Shown: positions 1-8,532 of the stretch, one piece after another
How positions within the stretch are numbered: the first letter of the stretch is position 1
How the letters are laid out: each line of letters starts with the position of its first letter
NCBI GenBank assembly: GCA_021730825.1
Contig: JAKFYO010000367.1
Span: 1-12,495, forward strand
DNA: 12,495 nucleotides
Source of the DNA: Hyphomicrobiales bacterium
Lineage (GTDB): Bacteria > Pseudomonadota > Alphaproteobacteria > Rhizobiales > Xanthobacteraceae
Reading direction: 5' to 3'
Notes under the pieces: generated by a model
What the model was told of the DNA's origin: nothing
What the model saw: only the letters and a program-made list of their open reading frames with translations
The model's database searches: none
Translations under genes and position numbers: made by a program

Positions 1-1364
1 TCGAACAACGGCATTTCGTCGGCGTAGAGCAGCTTCAGGTTCGCTTTGCCTTCGTCGCAAACCTTGACTACGGCTTTCGCGACATCGGCAGCACCAGCAC
101 CGCCTTCGGCCCAATGGTCGGCCATCAATGCTTCGACGCCGAGTGCTTTGCACTTTTCTTTAACGAGAGCGATTTCGGCATCGGTGTCTGCCGAGAAGCG
201 GTTGATCGAGACGACAGACGGCAGGCCGAACTTCTTGATATTCTCGATGTGACGCTGAAGGTTCGACATACCGGCCTCTAACGCCTTCAGGTCTTCCTTC
301 TTGAGATCGGCCTTCGCAACACCGCCATGCATCTTGAGCGCGCGGATGGTCGCGACGATCACGACGCAGTCCGGCTTGAGGCCAGCTTTGCGGCACTTGA
401 TGTCGAGGAATTTCTCGGCACCGAGATCGGCGCCGAAACCGGCTTCGGTCACGACATAGTCCGCAAGCTTCAGCGCGGAAGTCGTTGCCGACACCGAGTT
501 GCAGCCGTGTGCGATATTTGCGAACGGACCGCCGTGAATAAAGGCGAGGGTGCCTTCCAGCGTCTGTACGAGGTTCGGCGCGATCGCGTCTTTCAGCAGC
601 GCCGTCATTGCGCCGTGTGCATTGATATCCTTGGCGCGCACGGGTTTACGGTCGCGGGTGTAGCCGATGATGATATTGCCGAGACGGGTCTTGAGGTCTT
701 CGAGATCTTTCGCAAGGCAGAAGATCGCCATGACTTCGGATGCGACCGTGATGTCAAAGCCCGCTTCGCGCGGATAACCGTTTGCGACGCCACCGAGCGA
801 GCAGACGATTTCGCGAAGCGCGCGGTCGTTCATGTCGAGCACGCGGCGCCAGGCGACGCGGCGCGAGTCGATGCCGGCAGCGTTGCCCCAGTAGATGTGA
901 TTGTCGATCAGCGCGGAAAGAAGATTGTGCGCCGACGTGATCGCATGGAAGTCACCGGTGAAGTGCAGATTGATGTCTTCCATCGGCACGACCTGCGCAT
1001 AACCGCCGCCGGCAGCACCACCCTTCACGCCGAAGCAGGGGCCGAGCGAGGGTTCGCGCAGCGCACACATTGCTTTCTTGCCGATGTGGTTGAGTGCGTC
1101 GGTGAGACCCACAGTCGTCGTGGTCTTGCCTTCGCCTGCGGGCGTCGGCGAAATCGCGGTGACAAGAATGAGCTTGCCGTCTTTCTTGCCGCTCAGCGAC
1201 TTAATGTAGTCCATCGAGACCTTGGCCTTGTAGTGGCCGTAGGGCTCAAGATTCTTCGCGTCGATGCCGAGACGTTCTTTGGCGACATCCATGATCGGCC
1301 GCATCTTTGCGGCCTGAGCGATTTCGATGTCCGATTTCGGATTCTGATGTTGTGAAGCAGGCAT
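1..1364 (-). CDS. fhs: Formate-tetrahydrofolate ligase, C-terminus cut by window edge
   Basis: ATP-dependent ligase joining formate to tetrahydrofolate to give 10-formyl-THF in the cytoplasm. The frame is open from the ATG at 1362-1364 (reverse strand) to the left edge, giving 454 codons of a family usually near 555 residues, so about the last 100 are outside the window. The ATP-binding signature of the family is visible at residues 73-84 ([12 protein letters not shown]), followed by the conserved glycine-rich stretch [18 protein letters not shown] and the [10 protein letters not shown] segment. The start opens with MPASQHQNP; no strong ribosome site is visible, only a weak purine run (CGGA) about 13 bases upstream. 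It follows the formyltransferase-like gene by 48 bases on the same strand, so the two are probably cotranscribed. Beside oxc and frc it most likely captures the formate made from oxalate into one-carbon metabolism; that role is inferred. Also called ftfL in methylotrophs. Confidence 0.96.
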   Translation of the reverse strand, partial: MPASQHQNPKSDIEIAQAAKMRPIMDVAKERLGIDAKNLEPYGHYKAKVSMDYIKSLSGKKDGKLILVTAISPTPAGEGKTTTTVGLTDALNHIGKKAMCALREPSLGPCFGVKGGAAGGGYAQVVPMEDINLHFTGDFHAITSAHNLLSALIDNHIYWGNAAGIDSRRVAWRRVLDMNDRALREIVCSLGGVANGYPREAGFDITVASEVMAIFCLAKDLEDLKTRLGNIIIGYTRDRKPVRAKDINAHGAMTALLKDAIAPNLVQTLEGTLAFIHGGPFANIAHGCNSVSATTSALKLADYVVTEAGFGADLGAEKFLDIKCRKAGLKPDCVVIVATIRALKMHGGVAKADLKKEDLKALEAGMSNLQRHIENIKKFGLPSVVSINRFSADTDAEIALVKEKCKALGVEALMADHWAEGGAGAADVAKAVVKVCDEGKANLKLLYADEMPLF

Positions 1365-1412
1365 GTGACTTGATCCGTGACTGGTAGAGTTTCGAGAAAC
1401 TAGTGAAAGTCG

Positions 1413-2345
1413 TTACGAAAAGCGCGCCCCTTTTTCGATCTTGCTGGCTGCCGCCCATTCGCCGGCGCCCATCTTCGGCCCATCGGCCTGAACGCGCGTG
1501 AGCTTGATACGGCCGTCAGCGCACACGACGGTGACGCTGTCTTTGTCGACGACGACGACTTCGCCGAGCTTGCCTGCGATGCCTTTCGGATCGCGGGCGG
1601 GCAGTGGCGTCGCTTCGAGAATTTTAAGCTTCGCGCCGTTGATCGTGGCCCACGCACCGGGCGCAGGCGCGCAGCCGCGGATGAGACGGTCGATCTGTTC
1701 CCACGGCTTGCCGAAATCGACATGCGCGTTGCCTTCGCGGCAGAGACCTTCATAGGTCGCTTTGGATTCGTCTTGCTTGATCTTCGGCGCCTTGCCGGCT
1801 TTGACGAGATCGACGGATTCCATCATCGCGTCGACGCCCATCGGAAACAGACGGTCGAAATAGACGGTGCCGAGCGTGTCCTTGTCGGAGATAGGCGTCT
1901 TCTTCTGGATAAGAATGTCGCCGGTATCGAGACCGTTATCGGGCCAGAAGATCGAAAGGCCGGTTTCCTTTTCGCCCTTGATGATTGGCCAGTTGATCGC
2001 CGACGCGCCGCGATAGAGCGGCAACAGCGACGGGTGATACTGGATCGATCCGTGCGTCGGGATGTTCAGAAATTCTTCCGGGACGAACAGCGTGACGAAA
2101 GCCATGACCTGAAGATCGGGCTTCAGAGATTTAAACTGCTCCCAGACTTCCGGCTTCTTGTAGGAGTCCGGCTGGAACACCGGAAGGTTCGCAGCTAACG
2201 CCGCTTCCTTCAGCGGGTCCGCCTTCTGGCCTTCTTTTTCCGGCGCGACATAGACGCCGACAACATTTTCACCGCGCTTCAGAAGCGCTTCGAGAACGGC
2301 TTTGCCGAAGGCCTGCTGGCCATGCACGACGATACGCATCGTCAA
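1413..2345 (-). CDS. 10-formyl-THF hydrolase/formyltransferase, ALDH1L1 N-domain-like
   Basis: A 310-residue cytoplasmic formyltransferase-fold protein that uses a 10-formyl-THF type cofactor. The N-terminal domain (about 1-200) opens with MRIVVHGQQAFGKAVLEAL and carries the catalytic loop SIQYHPSLLPLYRGASAINW at 100-119, with His104 and Asp140 (in DNGLDTGD) as likely catalytic residues. A C-terminal Fmt-type barrel follows (about 205-305, including APAPGAWATINGAKLKI). Methionyl-tRNA formyltransferases have Asn-x-His in this loop; here Gln102 replaces Asn. The surroundings (YHPSLLP, RGASAINW, SIFW-D-GLDTGD, ATYEG) match the hydrolase domain of eukaryotic 10-formyl-THF dehydrogenase ALDH1L1 as I recall it, so a housekeeping Fmt role is unlikely. 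The start at 2345 is supported by GGAG seven bases upstream; an in-frame ATG two codons later is possible. It could release formate plus THF, or move a formyl group to or from another acceptor; the real reaction is unknown. Confidence 0.85.
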   Translation of the reverse strand: MTMRIVVHGQQAFGKAVLEALLKRGENVVGVYVAPEKEGQKADPLKEAALAANLPVFQPDSYKKPEVWEQFKSLKPDLQVMAFVTLFVPEEFLNIPTHGSIQYHPSLLPLYRGASAINWPIIKGEKETGLSIFWPDNGLDTGDILIQKKTPISDKDTLGTVYFDRLFPMGVDAMMESVDLVKAGKAPKIKQDESKATYEGLCREGNAHVDFGKPWEQIDRLIRGCAPAPGAWATINGAKLKILEATPLPARDPKGIAGKLGEVVVVDKDSVTVVCADGRIKLTRVQADGPKMGAGEWAAASKIEKGARFS

Positions 2346-2374
2346 ATCTCCCCAGGAGTTTTTGTTCTTAAAAA

Positions 2375-2398
2375 CCCCGCCCCGTTGTTGGGGCGGGG
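2375..2398 (-). terminator. Intrinsic terminator after frc
   Basis: A perfect 9-bp GC stem, CCCCGCCCC at 2375-2383 and GGGGCGGGG at 2390-2398, closes a 6-base loop. Read on the minus strand it is followed directly by TTTTTAAG (2374 downwards), the classic Rho-independent form. It begins 11 bases past the frc stop and ends 29 bases before the next start codon, so it separates oxc-frc from the formyltransferase-like gene and fhs. Downstream expression needs read-through or a promoter inside frc. Confidence 0.85.
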
Positions 2399-2408
2399 TG
2401 ATTTCTTC

Positions 2409-3806
2409 TTAAGCCGCTTTCTCTTTCTTCTCCGGCGCCGTGATTGCGCCCGACATCTTGATGTCGCCGATCTCCTTGGCCGAGTAGCCAAGAACATCCT
2501 TGAGAATTTCGTCGGTGTGCTCGCCAAGGAGCGGCGAACGCTTCACCTTCGAAAGCGAGTCAGACAGCTTGATCGGATTGCCGACCGTCAGGTACTTGCC
2601 GCGCTTCGGATGATCGACTTCGACAACCGTTCCGGTTTTACGCAGCGACTGGTCTTCCGCGAGTTCCTTCATCGAAAGGATCGGGCCGCACGGAATGTCG
2701 TACTTGTTCAGAATGTCCATGGCCTCGAACTTGGTCTTGGTCATGGTCCACTTCTCGATGCGCGCGAAGATCGCGTTCAACTTCGGCAAACGCGCTTTCG
2801 GCGTCGAGAATTCCGGATCGGTCTTCCAGGTCGGCTCGCCGATCACATCGCAGATCGGCTCCCACACCGGGGCCTGCGTGATGAAGTAGATGTAAGCGTT
2901 GGGGTCGTTCTCCCAGCCCTTGCACTTCAAGATGCGGCCCGGCTGGCCACCGCCGGAGTCGTTGCCTGCGCGCGGCACTGCGTCGCCGAACGGAACGCCT
3001 TCGCCGTACTGCGAGAACTCGGTGAGCGGACCGTGCTTCAGGCGCTGCTGGTCGCGCAGTTTCACACGCGCAAGGTTAAGAACGCCGTCCTGCATCGCGC
3101 AGAGCACTTTCTGGCCGCGGCCGGTACGGCTGCGCTGATAGAGTGCCGTCACGATGCCGAGTGCGAGATGAAGGCCCGTGCCGGAGTCGCCGATCTGGGC
3201 GCCGGTGACGAGCGGCGGACCGTCGCGGAAACCGGTGGTCGAAGCCGAGCCGCCGGTGCACTGTGCGACGTTCTCGTAAACCTTGCAGTCTTCGTACGGG
3301 CCGGGGCCGAAACCCTTTACCGAAGCCACGATCATGCGCGGGTTCAGCTTGTGGATGTGCTCCCAGGTGAGACCCATGCGATCGAGTGCGCCCGGTGCGA
3401 AGTTTTCGACGAGGATGTCGCACTCTTTAATGAGGCGATCGAGGATCTCCTTGCCCTTCTTGTGCTTACTGTCGATCGTGATCGAACGCTTGTTGTGGTT
3501 CAGCATCGTGAAGTAGAGCGAGTCGGCACCCTTCACATCGATAAGCTGGCCGCGCGTAATGTCGCCGACGCCCGGACGCTCGACCTTGATCACGTCCGCG
3601 CCGAACCATGCGAGCAACTGCGTGCAGGTCGGGCCCGATTGAACGTGGGTGAAGTCGAGAATACGCACGCCGTCGAGCGCGAGGCCGGCTTCGCCGAACT
3701 TCTTCTTCGAGGGTGAGGGCAGGCCGTTCGCCTTCTTCGCGGCCGGCTTCTTTGCCTTCTTCGCTTTCACGACTTTGAGTTTCGATTTTTTCTTTGCTTT
3801 TGCCAT
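2409..3806 (-). CDS. frc: Formyl-CoA:oxalate CoA-transferase (class III)
   Basis: Transfers CoA from formyl-CoA to oxalate, giving oxalyl-CoA and formate in the cytoplasm. The core from residue 44 ([16 protein letters not shown]) to about 450 follows the Oxalobacter/E. coli Frc family closely: [37 protein letters not shown], catalytic Asp207 in [17 protein letters not shown], a glycine loop [31 protein letters not shown] and [11 protein letters not shown]. At 465 residues it is longer than usual (416-428). The excess is an N-terminal tail of about 36 residues with 16 lysines, plus a short lysine-rich C-terminus. No later Met occurs before the conserved core, and no clearly better start was found, so the tail is probably translated, though the ribosome site (GAGCGAGAA) is weak. 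It lies 24 bases downstream of oxc and is surely in the same operon. Confidence 0.97.
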   Translation of the reverse strand: MAKAKKKSKLKVVKAKKAKKPAAKKANGLPSPSKKKFGEAGLALDGVRILDFTHVQSGPTCTQLLAWFGADVIKVERPGVGDITRGQLIDVKGADSLYFTMLNHNKRSITIDSKHKKGKEILDRLIKECDILVENFAPGALDRMGLTWEHIHKLNPRMIVASVKGFGPGPYEDCKVYENVAQCTGGSASTTGFRDGPPLVTGAQIGDSGTGLHLALGIVTALYQRSRTGRGQKVLCAMQDGVLNLARVKLRDQQRLKHGPLTEFSQYGEGVPFGDAVPRAGNDSGGGQPGRILKCKGWENDPNAYIYFITQAPVWEPICDVIGEPTWKTDPEFSTPKARLPKLNAIFARIEKWTMTKTKFEAMDILNKYDIPCGPILSMKELAEDQSLRKTGTVVEVDHPKRGKYLTVGNPIKLSDSLSKVKRSPLLGEHTDEILKDVLGYSAKEIGDIKMSGAITAPEKKEKAA

Positions 3807-3830
3807 GACTGTTCTCGCTCGTTCAGAGAA

Positions 3831-5555
3831 TTACTTTTTCTTGAGTGCGCTTTGCGGATTGAGATTGCCGATGCGGCCGGACTCGGAGCCCGCCGCCGGA
3901 TCGATCACCGCGTTAATCAGAGTCGGCTTGCCGCTATCGAGCGCAGCATTGATCGCCTGACGGAGTTCGTCCGGCGAAGTGGCGTTGACGCCGACGCCGC
4001 CGAAACCTTCCATCATCTTGTCGTAGCGAGCGCCCTTTACGAACACGGTGGTAGCCGGGTCGTTGCTGGTGGCGTTGGTGTCGGTGCCGCGATAGATGCC
4101 GTCGTTGTTGAAGATGACGATGCAGACCGGCAGGTTGTAGCGAGCGATAGTTTCGGTCTCCATGCCGGAGAAGCCGAATGCGCTGTCGCCTTCGACCGCG
4201 AGCACCTTATGGCCGGTTTCGACAGCGGCAGCGACGCAATAGCCCATGCCGATACCCATGATGCCCCAGGTGCCGACGTCGATGCGCTTGCGCGGTTTCG
4301 CGATATCGACGATGCCGCGCGCGAGATCGAGCGTGTTTGCACCTTCGTTCACGAACATCGTGTCCGGACGCTCCGTCATAACCTGCTTAATCACGCCAAG
4401 CGCACCGTGGTAATCCATCGGCACGTTGTTGTTCATGAGCTTCGGCGCCATCTTGGCGACGTTCTCGTCGCGCTTCTTCGCAACGGTCGCCATCCAGTCC
4501 GCGTTCGCCTTCGGGAAGTTGTTGCCCATGGCTTGAAGCAGCGCGTTCACGCAGGAGCCCATGTCGCCGACGACGGGAGCCACGATTTCGACGTTCGAAT
4601 CCATTTCCTTCGGTTCGATGTCGAGCTGTACAAACTTCTTCGGTGCATCGCCCCAGTTCTTGCCCTTGCCGTGCGACAAGAGCCAGTTAAGACGCGCGCC
4701 CATCATGATGACGACGTCGCTATCTTTCAGCACCAGCGAGCGCGCAGCACCCGCGCATTGCGGGTGCGTATCGGGGAGAAGTCCCTTTGCCATCGACATC
4801 GGCAGGAACGGAATGCCGGACTTTTCGACGAAGTTCTTGATCGCTTCGTCGCACTGCGCGTAAGCCGCGCCCTTGCCGAGAATGATGAGCGGCTTTTTCG
4901 CGCCCTTGATTACGTCGAGGGCACGCTTCACTGAATCGGGCCCTGGAATCTGCGCAGGCGCCGCATCGATTACTTTCACGAGCGAATTCTTGCCTGCGTC
5001 CGCGCCCATAACCTGGCCGAAGAGCTTCGCCGGCAAGTCGAGATAAACGCCGCCGGGACGGCCCGATACCGCCGAGCGAATCGCGCGCGCGATACCGATG
5101 CCGATGTCCTGTGCGTGGAGCACGCGATAGGCCGCCTTGCACATGGTCTTCGCGATCGCGAGCTGATCCATTTCTTCGTAGTCGCCCTGCTGCAGGTCGA
5201 CGACTTCACGTTCGGACGAACCCGAAATCATGATCATCGGGAAGCAGTTCGTGGTCGCATGCGCGAGCGCAGTCAGACCGTTCAGGAAGCCCGGCGCCGA
5301 AACGGTAACGCAAACGCCCGGCTGTTTCGTCAGCCAGCCCGCGATCGACGCGGCATAGCCTGCGTTCTGTTCGTGACGGAAGGAGATGACGCGAAGGCCG
5401 GCCGCCTGCGACATACGCAGGAAATCCGTGATCGGAATGCCGGGAACGGCATAAATGTTCTTGATGCCATTCAGTTTCAGCGCGTCGATGATCAGGTTAA
5501 AGCCGTCGGTCAGATCTTCTTCCGGTCCCGCTGCTTTCAAAGCCACCTCTGCCAT
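3831..5555 (-). CDS. oxc: Oxalyl-CoA decarboxylase, thiamine diphosphate-dependent
   Basis: Decarboxylates oxalyl-CoA to formyl-CoA and CO2 in the cytoplasm. At 574 residues it matches the family (about 564-568). Visible landmarks: catalytic Glu62 in [11 protein letters not shown] (thiamine activation), GDYEEMDQ at 124-131 with the Tyr126-Glu127 pair, the thiamine diphosphate/Mg motif from [11 protein letters not shown] at 456 to FNNDGIYRG ending at 490, and a C-terminal SGRIGNLNP segment at 559-567 holding the Ser and Arg that position substrate in the Oxalobacter enzyme. The central domain has the ADP/CoA-binding look ([17 protein letters not shown]). The ATG at 5555 has GGAGGG about five bases upstream. 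It sits 29 bases after the GntR gene and 24 bases before frc on the same strand. The specific residues favour Oxc over acetolactate synthase or glyoxylate carboligase. Confidence 0.97.
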   Translation of the reverse strand: MAEVALKAAGPEEDLTDGFNLIIDALKLNGIKNIYAVPGIPITDFLRMSQAAGLRVISFRHEQNAGYAASIAGWLTKQPGVCVTVSAPGFLNGLTALAHATTNCFPMIMISGSSEREVVDLQQGDYEEMDQLAIAKTMCKAAYRVLHAQDIGIGIARAIRSAVSGRPGGVYLDLPAKLFGQVMGADAGKNSLVKVIDAAPAQIPGPDSVKRALDVIKGAKKPLIILGKGAAYAQCDEAIKNFVEKSGIPFLPMSMAKGLLPDTHPQCAGAARSLVLKDSDVVIMMGARLNWLLSHGKGKNWGDAPKKFVQLDIEPKEMDSNVEIVAPVVGDMGSCVNALLQAMGNNFPKANADWMATVAKKRDENVAKMAPKLMNNNVPMDYHGALGVIKQVMTERPDTMFVNEGANTLDLARGIVDIAKPRKRIDVGTWGIMGIGMGYCVAAAVETGHKVLAVEGDSAFGFSGMETETIARYNLPVCIVIFNNDGIYRGTDTNATSNDPATTVFVKGARYDKMMEGFGGVGVNATSPDELRQAINAALDSGKPTLINAVIDPAAGSESGRIGNLNPQSALKKK

Positions 5556-5584
5556 GGTCTCCCTCCAGAAATTTTCTTTTTTTG

Positions 5585-6310
5585 TTAGTCGAGATAGTCG
5601 GCGTTCTTCGCGACGTGATCGGCAAGGCCGAGCGCGTGCTGACGAACGAGTGTTTCGGCCCGCGGCGTGTCGCGGGATTCGATCGCTTCGATGATGTTCA
5701 GGTGATCGTGGATCGAGCGGTCGGCCCGATTCTTCTCCACGATGGTCTTGCGGCGGATCATGCGCATATGCGTGAAGAGGTTTTCCGCAAGACGGATGAG
5801 CGTTGCGTTCTTGCTCATCGAGATGATGGTCTGGTGAAACTGAATGTTCACCTCGGAATATTCGTCGAGCTTCACGTGAAGCTTGCCGTTCTCGAACTTC
5901 GCGAACATCTCGCGCAGATGGGAAATCTCGTCGTCCGAGCAGTTTTCGGTGATAAGCCGCGCCGCCATGCTTTCCAGCGCCGCCCAGGCCTCGATCAGTT
6001 CGACCACTTGGCGCTTGGTTTTGCGGACGATGTAGATGCCGCGGCGGGGAACCGAGCGCACGAAACCCTCGCGCTCGAGCTGCGCCATGGCTTCGCGCAC
6101 AGGTGTGCGGCTGATGCCGAATTGCAGGGCGAGGGCGCGTTCGTCGAGACGAATTTCTCCGCGCCGCCCGTAGATATCGAGCGAGAGCAAAACTTCTTTC
6201 AGCGCGTTGTACGCGCGGTCTTTGAAAGTGGCGGTGCCTTCAAGCGGCTCTGCGGTAATACGCTCGGCTTCTTCTTGGTTGGCGGCCGCACCCGTAATCG
6301 GTGTGCTCAT
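5585..6310 (-). CDS. GntR-family transcriptional regulator, FCD subfamily
   Basis: DNA-binding regulator with an N-terminal winged helix-turn-helix (about residues 30-96; [34 protein letters not shown] split across helices 2 and 3 at roughly 54-87) and an all-helical FCD ligand domain (about 100-235). Features of the FCD metal/carboxylate pocket are visible: [14 protein letters not shown], a [12 protein letters not shown] segment and the terminal LVRQH. Members of this subfamily commonly sense small organic acids. The ATG at 6310 has AAGG nine bases upstream; a TTG two codons earlier (6316) is less likely. It lies between tctA and oxc on the same strand, 29 bases before oxc, with two adjacent inverted repeats upstream, so it probably controls itself, oxc-frc and perhaps the transporter. 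Ligand unknown; oxalate, formate or a CoA ester are guesses. Confidence 0.93.
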   Translation of the reverse strand: MSTPITGAAANQEEAERITAEPLEGTATFKDRAYNALKEVLLSLDIYGRRGEIRLDERALALQFGISRTPVREAMAQLEREGFVRSVPRRGIYIVRKTKRQVVELIEAWAALESMAARLITENCSDDEISHLREMFAKFENGKLHVKLDEYSEVNIQFHQTIISMSKNATLIRLAENLFTHMRMIRRKTIVEKNRADRSIHDHLNIIEAIESRDTPRAETLVRQHALGLADHVAKNADYLD

Positions 6311-6328
6311 ACTCAATGACCTTCATGC

Positions 6329-6366
6329 TAACTGCATGATACAGTTACTGTAATACATAATTACAG
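6329..6366. promoter_or_regulatory. Two adjacent 19-bp inverted repeats before the GntR gene
   Basis: TAACTG-N7-CAGTTA at 6329-6347 is followed without a gap by CTGTAAT-N5-ATTACAG at 6348-6366. Both are 19 bases long, are AT-rich in a GC-rich setting, and lie 19-56 bases upstream of the GntR start codon. Their place and symmetry fit operators for the dimeric FCD regulator encoded next to them. Binding is inferred, not shown. Confidence 0.55.
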
Positions 6367-6395
6367 CGGAGGCGACTCTTCTTTGCCGCCTCCGC
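6366..6395. terminator. Hairpin after tctA, possible weak terminator
   Basis: GCGGAGGCG at 6366-6374 pairs perfectly with CGCCTCCGC at 6387-6395 around a 12-base loop, 15 bases past the tctA stop (minus strand). On the minus strand the stem is followed by an AT-rich but not T-pure sequence (TGTAATTATG), so termination may be partial. The stem shares one base with the second inverted repeat before the GntR gene. Confidence 0.45.
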
Positions 6396-6409
6396 CGCTT
6401 TTATTTGTC

Positions 6410-7960
6410 TTATCCAGCGGTGGCAGGCGCTGTACCGCGAATGCGGCTGAGACCTGCCGAGATCACCGACCAGAACAGGGCGATGAAACCGAGCGCCATG
6501 ATCGTGCTGACAAGCCCGTTCGAGAAAAATACGCCGAGGCTGCCGCCCGAGCCGACCAGCGCCTGACGGAAAGCTTCTTCCGCGCGGTCGCCAAGCACCA
6601 TCGCCAGCACCAGCGGTGCTAGCGGATAGTTCGTCTTCTTGAACAGATAACCGAGGAGACCGAATGCCAGCATCATGATCACGTCGAAGAAGCTGTTGCG
6701 GACGGTGTAAGCGCCGACCGCACAGAACATGAGAATGATCGGCGCGATGATGCCGAACGGAACCCGCAGGATCGCAGCGAGCAGCGGCACGCAAGTCAGC
6801 ACGATAATGAGACCGACGACGTTGCCGAGATACATGGAGGCGATCAGGCCCCACACGAATTCCGAGTTTTCGGTGAACAGCGTCGGGCCGGGCTGCAATC
6901 CCCAGATTAGGAGACCGCCAAGCAGAACCGCCGCCGTCGGCGAGCCGGGTACGCCAAGTGCGAGCATCGGCAACAACGCCGACTTGCCGGCCGCGTGTGC
7001 CGCGGTCTCAGGCGCGATCACGCCTTCGATTTCGCCGTTGCCGAAGTTCTTGCCGTTCTTCGACACGCGCTTGGCGATGCCATAGCTCATGAAGGATGCA
7101 GGTGTTGCGCCTGCCGGCGTAATGCCCATCCAGCAGCCGATTAGGCAGGAGCGCAGATATGTCCACCAATATGCGGGCAATTTCTTCCATGTATCGAGCA
7201 CGACACGGAGATTGATCTTCGCGTCCTTGCCCTTGAACTTCAGACCTTCTTCCATGGTGAGCAGAATTTCGCCGATGCCGAAGAGACCGATGACGGCGAT
7301 CAGGAAGTCGAAACCCGGAAGCAGGTACTGCGAACCGAAAGTGAGACGCAGCGAGCCGGTCATGTGGTCGGTGCCGAAGGTTGCCAGTGCAAAGCCGATC
7401 ACCATGGCGGCGAGCGTCTTGAACGGCGGCTCCTTGGAAAGGCCGACGAAGCTCGCGAAGGCCAGGAAATAGACCGCGAACTTTTCCGCCGCACCAAATC
7501 GCAGCGCGAAGGCCGCGACCATCGGTGCGAGCAACGTGATCATGATCACCGCGAAGAAGGCGCCGATAAAGGACGAGGTAAAGGCTGCGGTGAGCGCTTC
7601 GCCCGCCCTGCCCTGTTGTGCCATCGGATAACCGTCGAAGGTCGTCGCAACCGACCACGGCTCGCCCGGAATATTGAAGAGAATCGAAGTGATTGCGCCG
7701 CCGAATAGCGCGCCCCAGTAGATACAGGAGAGCAGGATCACAGCCGAAGTCGGCTGCATCGAGAAGGTGAGGGGAAGCAGGATCGCGACACCATTGGCGC
7801 CGCCCAGACCCGGCAACACGCCGATGATCACGCCGAGCACAATGCCGACGACCATGAGGAACACGTTGAACGGCAAATACATCTGCGTTCCGAAGATGTT
7901 GACATCCTGGAACGCGAGCACCGTCGCGAAACCGTTAAAGAGATTTGCAAATTCAGCCAT
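6410..7960 (-). CDS. tctA: TTT-family transporter large membrane subunit, TctA
   Basis: Large integral inner-membrane subunit (516 residues, about a dozen hydrophobic segments) of a tripartite tricarboxylate transporter, which takes up carboxylates using an ion gradient. The two conserved repeat signatures of TctA are present: GVLPGLGGANGVAILLPL at 47-64 with LFNIPGEPWSVATTFDGYPM at 94-113, and the second copy ITPAGATPASF at 280-290 with LGVPGSPTAAVLLGG at 335-349. Full length for the family. It starts 39 bases after the tctB stop; the ribosome site is weak. Sitting between tctCB and the regulator-oxc-frc genes, it is a reasonable candidate for oxalate import, but TTT substrates cannot be read from sequence. 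Confidence 0.95.
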   Translation of the reverse strand: MAEFANLFNGFATVLAFQDVNIFGTQMYLPFNVFLMVVGIVLGVIIGVLPGLGGANGVAILLPLTFSMQPTSAVILLSCIYWGALFGGAITSILFNIPGEPWSVATTFDGYPMAQQGRAGEALTAAFTSSFIGAFFAVIMITLLAPMVAAFALRFGAAEKFAVYFLAFASFVGLSKEPPFKTLAAMVIGFALATFGTDHMTGSLRLTFGSQYLLPGFDFLIAVIGLFGIGEILLTMEEGLKFKGKDAKINLRVVLDTWKKLPAYWWTYLRSCLIGCWMGITPAGATPASFMSYGIAKRVSKNGKNFGNGEIEGVIAPETAAHAAGKSALLPMLALGVPGSPTAAVLLGGLLIWGLQPGPTLFTENSEFVWGLIASMYLGNVVGLIIVLTCVPLLAAILRVPFGIIAPIILMFCAVGAYTVRNSFFDVIMMLAFGLLGYLFKKTNYPLAPLVLAMVLGDRAEEAFRQALVGSGGSLGVFFSNGLVSTIMALGFIALFWSVISAGLSRIRGTAPATAG

Positions 7961-7999
7961 GGCTACACTTCGATGTTATGCGGTTGCGATTTTGGGTGA

Positions 8000-8500
8000 T
8001 CAGTAGCCGAGCATGGCTTCGAGCGGACCTTTGGGGAGCGCGACGAGGAACCACCGTTCGAACACGAAAAAGGTGACGAGAGGGACGCCGATAGATACTA
8101 GCGCCGTGCGAACCACACCGTAGCTGCTGATCCGCTGCATGAAATACGCAATCAGGATCGCAGACGAGATGTAGATGCCGATAAACGGAATGAGAACGAT
8201 GTAAACAGCGATCGGGATGGTGACGGCGCCGACTTGCTTCAGTGCGCCCCAATCGGCGAACACTTTGGTGCGGCTGCCTTGAAACGCGTGCCAGAGGTTC
8301 ATTGCCGTGGCGCCGATGAGAATGGTCCCCATGATGAAGGGAAAGAAACCTGCTTTCGGTCCCTCGAAGCCCCAGCCGATACCCGCTTGCAGCGCGCCAT
8401 AAACGACTAGAATTGCGAAGATGCCGATACCCGCTGCGACTGCGAGTTCGATCGTACGATGCGCAGGACCTTGGTCCGCGGCGTTTCCGTCACCACTCAT
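8000..8500 (-). CDS. tctB: TTT-family transporter small membrane subunit, TctB
   Basis: Small inner-membrane subunit (166 residues) of the same transporter. Four hydrophobic segments are evident: IELAVAAGIGIFAILVVYGA near the N-terminus, GFFPFIMGTILIGATAM, AVTIPIAVYIVLIPFIGIYI, and a C-terminal VRTALVSIGVPLVTFFVFERWF. The family-typical GPKAGFFPF is present. I chose the ATG at 8500 because AAGGAAAG lies just upstream; a longer frame from a TTG at 8530 would start inside the T-rich run after the tctC-tctB hairpin and has no ribosome site. Sequence divergence among TctB proteins is high, so context (between tctC and tctA) carries part of the call. Confidence 0.9.
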   Translation of the reverse strand: MSGDGNAADQGPAHRTIELAVAAGIGIFAILVVYGALQAGIGWGFEGPKAGFFPFIMGTILIGATAMNLWHAFQGSRTKVFADWGALKQVGAVTIPIAVYIVLIPFIGIYISSAILIAYFMQRISSYGVVRTALVSIGVPLVTFFVFERWFLVALPKGPLEAMLGY

Positions 8501-8532
8501 GACGCTCTTTCCTTGTGCGTAGAGAAACAAAG

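Noticed and set aside
327..1355. Long plus-strand open frame opposite fhs
   Set aside because: Its product is Arg/Asp/His/Val-rich with no recognisable family, typical of the antisense frame of a GC-rich gene; the minus strand encodes an unmistakable Fhs.
1413..2345. Plain methionyl-tRNA formyltransferase call
   Set aside because: The catalytic loop has Gln in place of Asn, the flanking motifs resemble ALDH1L1, and there is no neighbouring def gene.
2322..3716. 464-codon plus-strand open frame opposite frc
   Set aside because: Antisense shadow: no motifs, biased composition, and the opposite strand is a full-length Frc.
3852..4934. 360-codon plus-strand open frame opposite oxc
   Set aside because: Antisense shadow of the clearly coding oxc gene.
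5582..6319. Plus-strand open frame mirroring the GntR gene
   Set aside because: Covers almost the same bases, but only the minus strand gives a helix-turn-helix and an FCD domain.
8000..8530. Longer tctB starting at a TTG (8530)
   Set aside because: It would begin within the T-rich run after the hairpin with no ribosome site; the ATG at 8500 has a good one.
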